Shown here in pieces: positions 6,448-7,646 of a DNA stretch of 7,646 nt. The stretch's first letter is position 1, and each line of letters begins with the position of its first letter. The notes under the pieces were generated by a model. It saw nothing but the letters and a program-made list of their open reading frames with translations. It had not been told where the DNA came from and ran no database searches. The stretch spans positions 1 to 7,646 of the forward strand of contig CANCOG010000235.1 of NCBI GenBank assembly GCA_947379685.1, given 5' to 3'. The stretch comes from Flavipsychrobacter stenotrophus (GTDB taxonomy: Bacteria > Bacteroidota > Bacteroidia > Chitinophagales > Chitinophagaceae). A program made the translations under genes and the position numbers.

Positions 6448-6870
6448 AATAATCGGTGGTGGACAATTTCGCGGTTGACATCTGCAAGACCCAACGACTT
6501 TTGCAAACCCGGTCACCTATTTGTGCAAAGTACATTGCAGGAATATTAGAAATAATATTTTTCCCGACGCTATATTTTAGAATTTGTTACACATTTGCTC
6601 ATTACTTTGCGTACAACTGGCCAGGGGACTAATGCAAGTCATAATTATGCTTTGCAGTAGCTAGAGCTTTATTTAGTTACTGTGCGGCGGGATTACTGCA
6701 ATTACAGTTTTGATAACCAGTAATTAAATTTATTCCATATTTTTAAGCGAAAAATTGTCTTTTCATATTTATAACTAAACACTAATATGGAGTAGCATAG
6801 TTTAATTTGGTATTTTGGGAGTTCGCTACTTCAAATAAAAAATAAACAAATAGGAAAAATAAAATTTAAT
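6448..6870. other. AT-rich spacer without a recognisable gene
   Basis: This stretch has no long reading frame. It is noticeably richer in A and T than the TonB receptor gene, especially from about 6540. A promoter-like TTACTTTG (6602-6609) lies 22 nt before a tiny frame of ten codons plus stop (6632-6664), which may be a relic. The end, 6836-6870, is almost pure A/T directly before the TetR operator. Confidence 0.5.
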
Positions 6871-6884
6871 ACAGAATGGTCTGT
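6871..6884. promoter_or_regulatory. Probable TetR-type operator upstream of the regulator
   Basis: ACAGAATGGTCTGT has ACAGA/TCTGT arms around ATGG and differs by one base from the perfect palindrome at 7501-7514. It is centred about 47 nt before the regulator start and covers the region where the -33 element should lie, so a bound repressor would block the promoter. This implies autorepression. Confidence 0.65.
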
Positions 6885-6901
6885 TTTTTGAAATAATCTT
6901 A

Positions 6902-6909
6902 TACCTTTG
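6902..6909 (+). promoter_or_regulatory. -7 promoter box of the TetR-type regulator gene
   Basis: TACCTTTG fits TAnnTTTG exactly and ends 15 nt before ATG 6925. Only a partial -33 match, TCTG (6880-6883), is found 18 nt upstream, inside the operator. The predicted leader is about 10 nt and has no Shine-Dalgarno sequence. Confidence 0.6.
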
Positions 6910-6924
6910 GCATAATTTAGTAAA

Positions 6925-7479
6925 ATGGACACCCGAAAAAGCATATTACATACTGCGTCCAGGCTGTTTTATACTCAGGGGTATAATGCAACTGGAATTA
7001 ATCAAATCATTCAGGAGGCTGATGTGGCAAAGGCAAGTTTATATCAGCATTTCAAGTCAAAAGAAGATTTGCTTATAGCATACTTGGAAATTATGTTTGA
7101 AAAAACAATGAGTCACTTTAGGCAGGTAGCATCAACGAAAGATGAGGCAAAGGGAAAAATCTCTGCCATTTTTGATTTCTTATACCAAAATACTAACTCT
7201 AAACAATTTTATGGCTGCCAATTTCTAAATATAGCTGGCGAAATTCCTTTAGAAAACAGCCGTGTTTATGATGTTATACGACTGCAAAAAAATGGGCTAC
7301 GCGCTTTGTTTGCTGAGATATTAAAATCTGATTCCATGAGAGAAGATGAGATAGAAAATTCTGAAAGCTTGGCCGATGGTATTTATTTATTGTTTGATGG
7401 CGCAATAATGTCCTGTAAAGTTTTTGGCAATTCCTGGCCGGTTATTGCAGCACAAAAAAGTGCCCTGAAATTGCTATAA
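6925..7479 (+). CDS. TetR/AcrR-family transcriptional repressor
   Basis: The protein has 184 residues, a usual size for the family. The N-terminal DNA-binding domain spans about 6-53: SILHTASRLFYTQGYNATG, then the helix-turn-helix INQIIQEADVAKASLYQHF (25-43), then KSKEDLLIAYL. The C-terminal ligand-binding part (about 55-184) includes FYGCQFLNIAGE (95-106), a Cys-containing segment shared with YxaF/LmrA-like and related TetR regulators; the ligand is unknown. Near-identical palindromes flank the gene at 6871-6884 and 7495-7520, so it probably represses its own promoter and that of the next gene at 7573. The start at ATG 6925 is supported by the -7 box 15 nt upstream. The gene uses many A/T-ending codons and lies in AT-richer DNA than the TonB receptor, which may indicate separate acquisition. 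Confidence 0.9.
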   Translation: MDTRKSILHTASRLFYTQGYNATGINQIIQEADVAKASLYQHFKSKEDLLIAYLEIMFEKTMSHFRQVASTKDEAKGKISAIFDFLYQNTNSKQFYGCQFLNIAGEIPLENSRVYDVIRLQKNGLRALFAEILKSDSMREDEIENSESLADGIYLLFDGAIMSCKVFGNSWPVIAAQKSALKLL

Positions 7480-7494
7480 TTTTTTTTTCAATTT

Positions 7495-7520
7495 TTAAAA
7501 ACAGACTGGTCTGTTTTTAA
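7495..7520. promoter_or_regulatory. Perfect 26-bp palindrome: TetR-type operator, possibly also a terminator
   Basis: Arms of 12 bp (TTAAAAACAGAC and GTCTGTTTTTAA) are exact reverse complements around a TG centre. The core ACAGACTGGTCTGT differs at one base from the operator at 6871-6884. It lies 15 nt after the regulator stop and about 50 nt before the next start codon. The A-tract, short GC stem and T-tract could also act as a weak bidirectional terminator for the regulator transcript. Confidence 0.7.
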
Positions 7521-7527
7521 GTTGCTA

Positions 7528-7535
7528 TGGCTTTG
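7528..7535 (+). promoter_or_regulatory. Candidate -7 box of the last gene
   Basis: TGGCTTTG differs from TAnnTTTG at one base. It starts 13 nt after the operator core, similar to the 17 nt between operator and -7 box at the regulator promoter. The operator would again overlap the -33 region. Confidence 0.35.
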
Positions 7536-7572
7536 GTAATTATCAATGATTAACAGAAAAAATGGAGAAGAA

Positions 7573-7646
7573 ATGAATGAAGATATTTTAATAACTATAG
7601 CTGATACGAAAATAAGTGAAGAGACGGAATGCCAGTTCGCTTTAAA
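7573..7646 (+). CDS. Start of a gene probably controlled by the TetR-type regulator (3' end outside window)
   Basis: ATG 7573 opens a frame that stays open to the window edge, giving 24 codons: MNEDILITIADTKIS followed by EETECQFAL. A good Shine-Dalgarno sequence, GGAGAAG (7564-7570), sits just upstream, unusual for this window and the main reason for choosing this start. Two nearby ATGs (7562, 7577) lead to stops within five codons. The N-terminus lacks a signal peptide, so the product is probably cytoplasmic. The short sequence is not enough to name a family; a small enzyme such as a GNAT acetyltransferase would fit the beta-strand-like opening but that is only a guess. Its position behind the 26-bp palindrome makes it the likely main target of the repressor. 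Confidence 0.6.
   Translation, partial: MNEDILITIADTKISEETECQFAL

Noticed and set aside
6288..6506. Minus-strand frame of 72 codons
   Set aside because: It is a translation of the second hairpin array with repetitive, tyrosine-rich sequence and no start signal.
7562..7576. Four-codon frame MEKK before the last gene
   Set aside because: It stops at once and its bases contain the Shine-Dalgarno sequence for ATG 7573; overlap with that start is probably incidental, although translational coupling cannot be excluded.

Overview
The window looks like a chromosomal segment of a Bacteroidota bacterium, most likely from the Sphingobacteriia/Chitinophagia side, although no marker gene fixes the genus. 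The reasons are a TonB-dependent receptor with an N-terminal carboxypeptidase-like regulatory domain, a DUF3347 lipoprotein, a DUF5074-type beta-propeller protein, promoters of the Bacteroidota type (-7 box TAnnTTTG) lying 15-27 nt from start codons with little Shine-Dalgarno sequence, and dispersed intergenic hairpin repeats of a kind I recall from this phylum.

Layout. Bases 1-546 hold the 3' end of a surface beta-propeller gene. A small histidine/alanine-rich gene (750-1049, minus) is divergent from a secreted protein of unknown function (1230-1757). These are followed on the plus strand by a probable outer-membrane beta-barrel protein (1844-2548) and a DUF3347 lipoprotein (2696-3268). The 560-bp spacer 3269-3828 is a repeat nest: a three-hairpin array, a GCGTCT-rich dispersed repeat, and a 206-bp MITE-like element with about 31-bp terminal inverted repeats and a putative 3-bp TTA target duplication. 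A complete 788-residue TonB-dependent receptor follows (3829-6195). The spacer 6196-6924 carries a second copy of a 25-bp repeat (first copy at 626-650), a second three-hairpin array built to the same plan as the first, and a long AT-rich stretch. The right end is a TetR/AcrR-type repressor gene (6925-7479) with near-identical palindromic operators on both sides, then the first 24 codons of another gene (7573 onward).

How the parts work together. Five of the gene products (propeller protein, secreted protein, barrel, lipoprotein, TonB receptor) act at the cell envelope, but spacing and individual promoters argue for mostly separate transcription units rather than one operon. The only clear regulatory circuit is at the right end: the TetR-type protein probably represses itself and the gene that runs off the window. 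No CRISPR array, tRNA, rRNA, complete insertion sequence or recognised defence system was seen. The most notable non-coding signals are the MITE-like element, the two matched hairpin arrays and the paired TetR operators.
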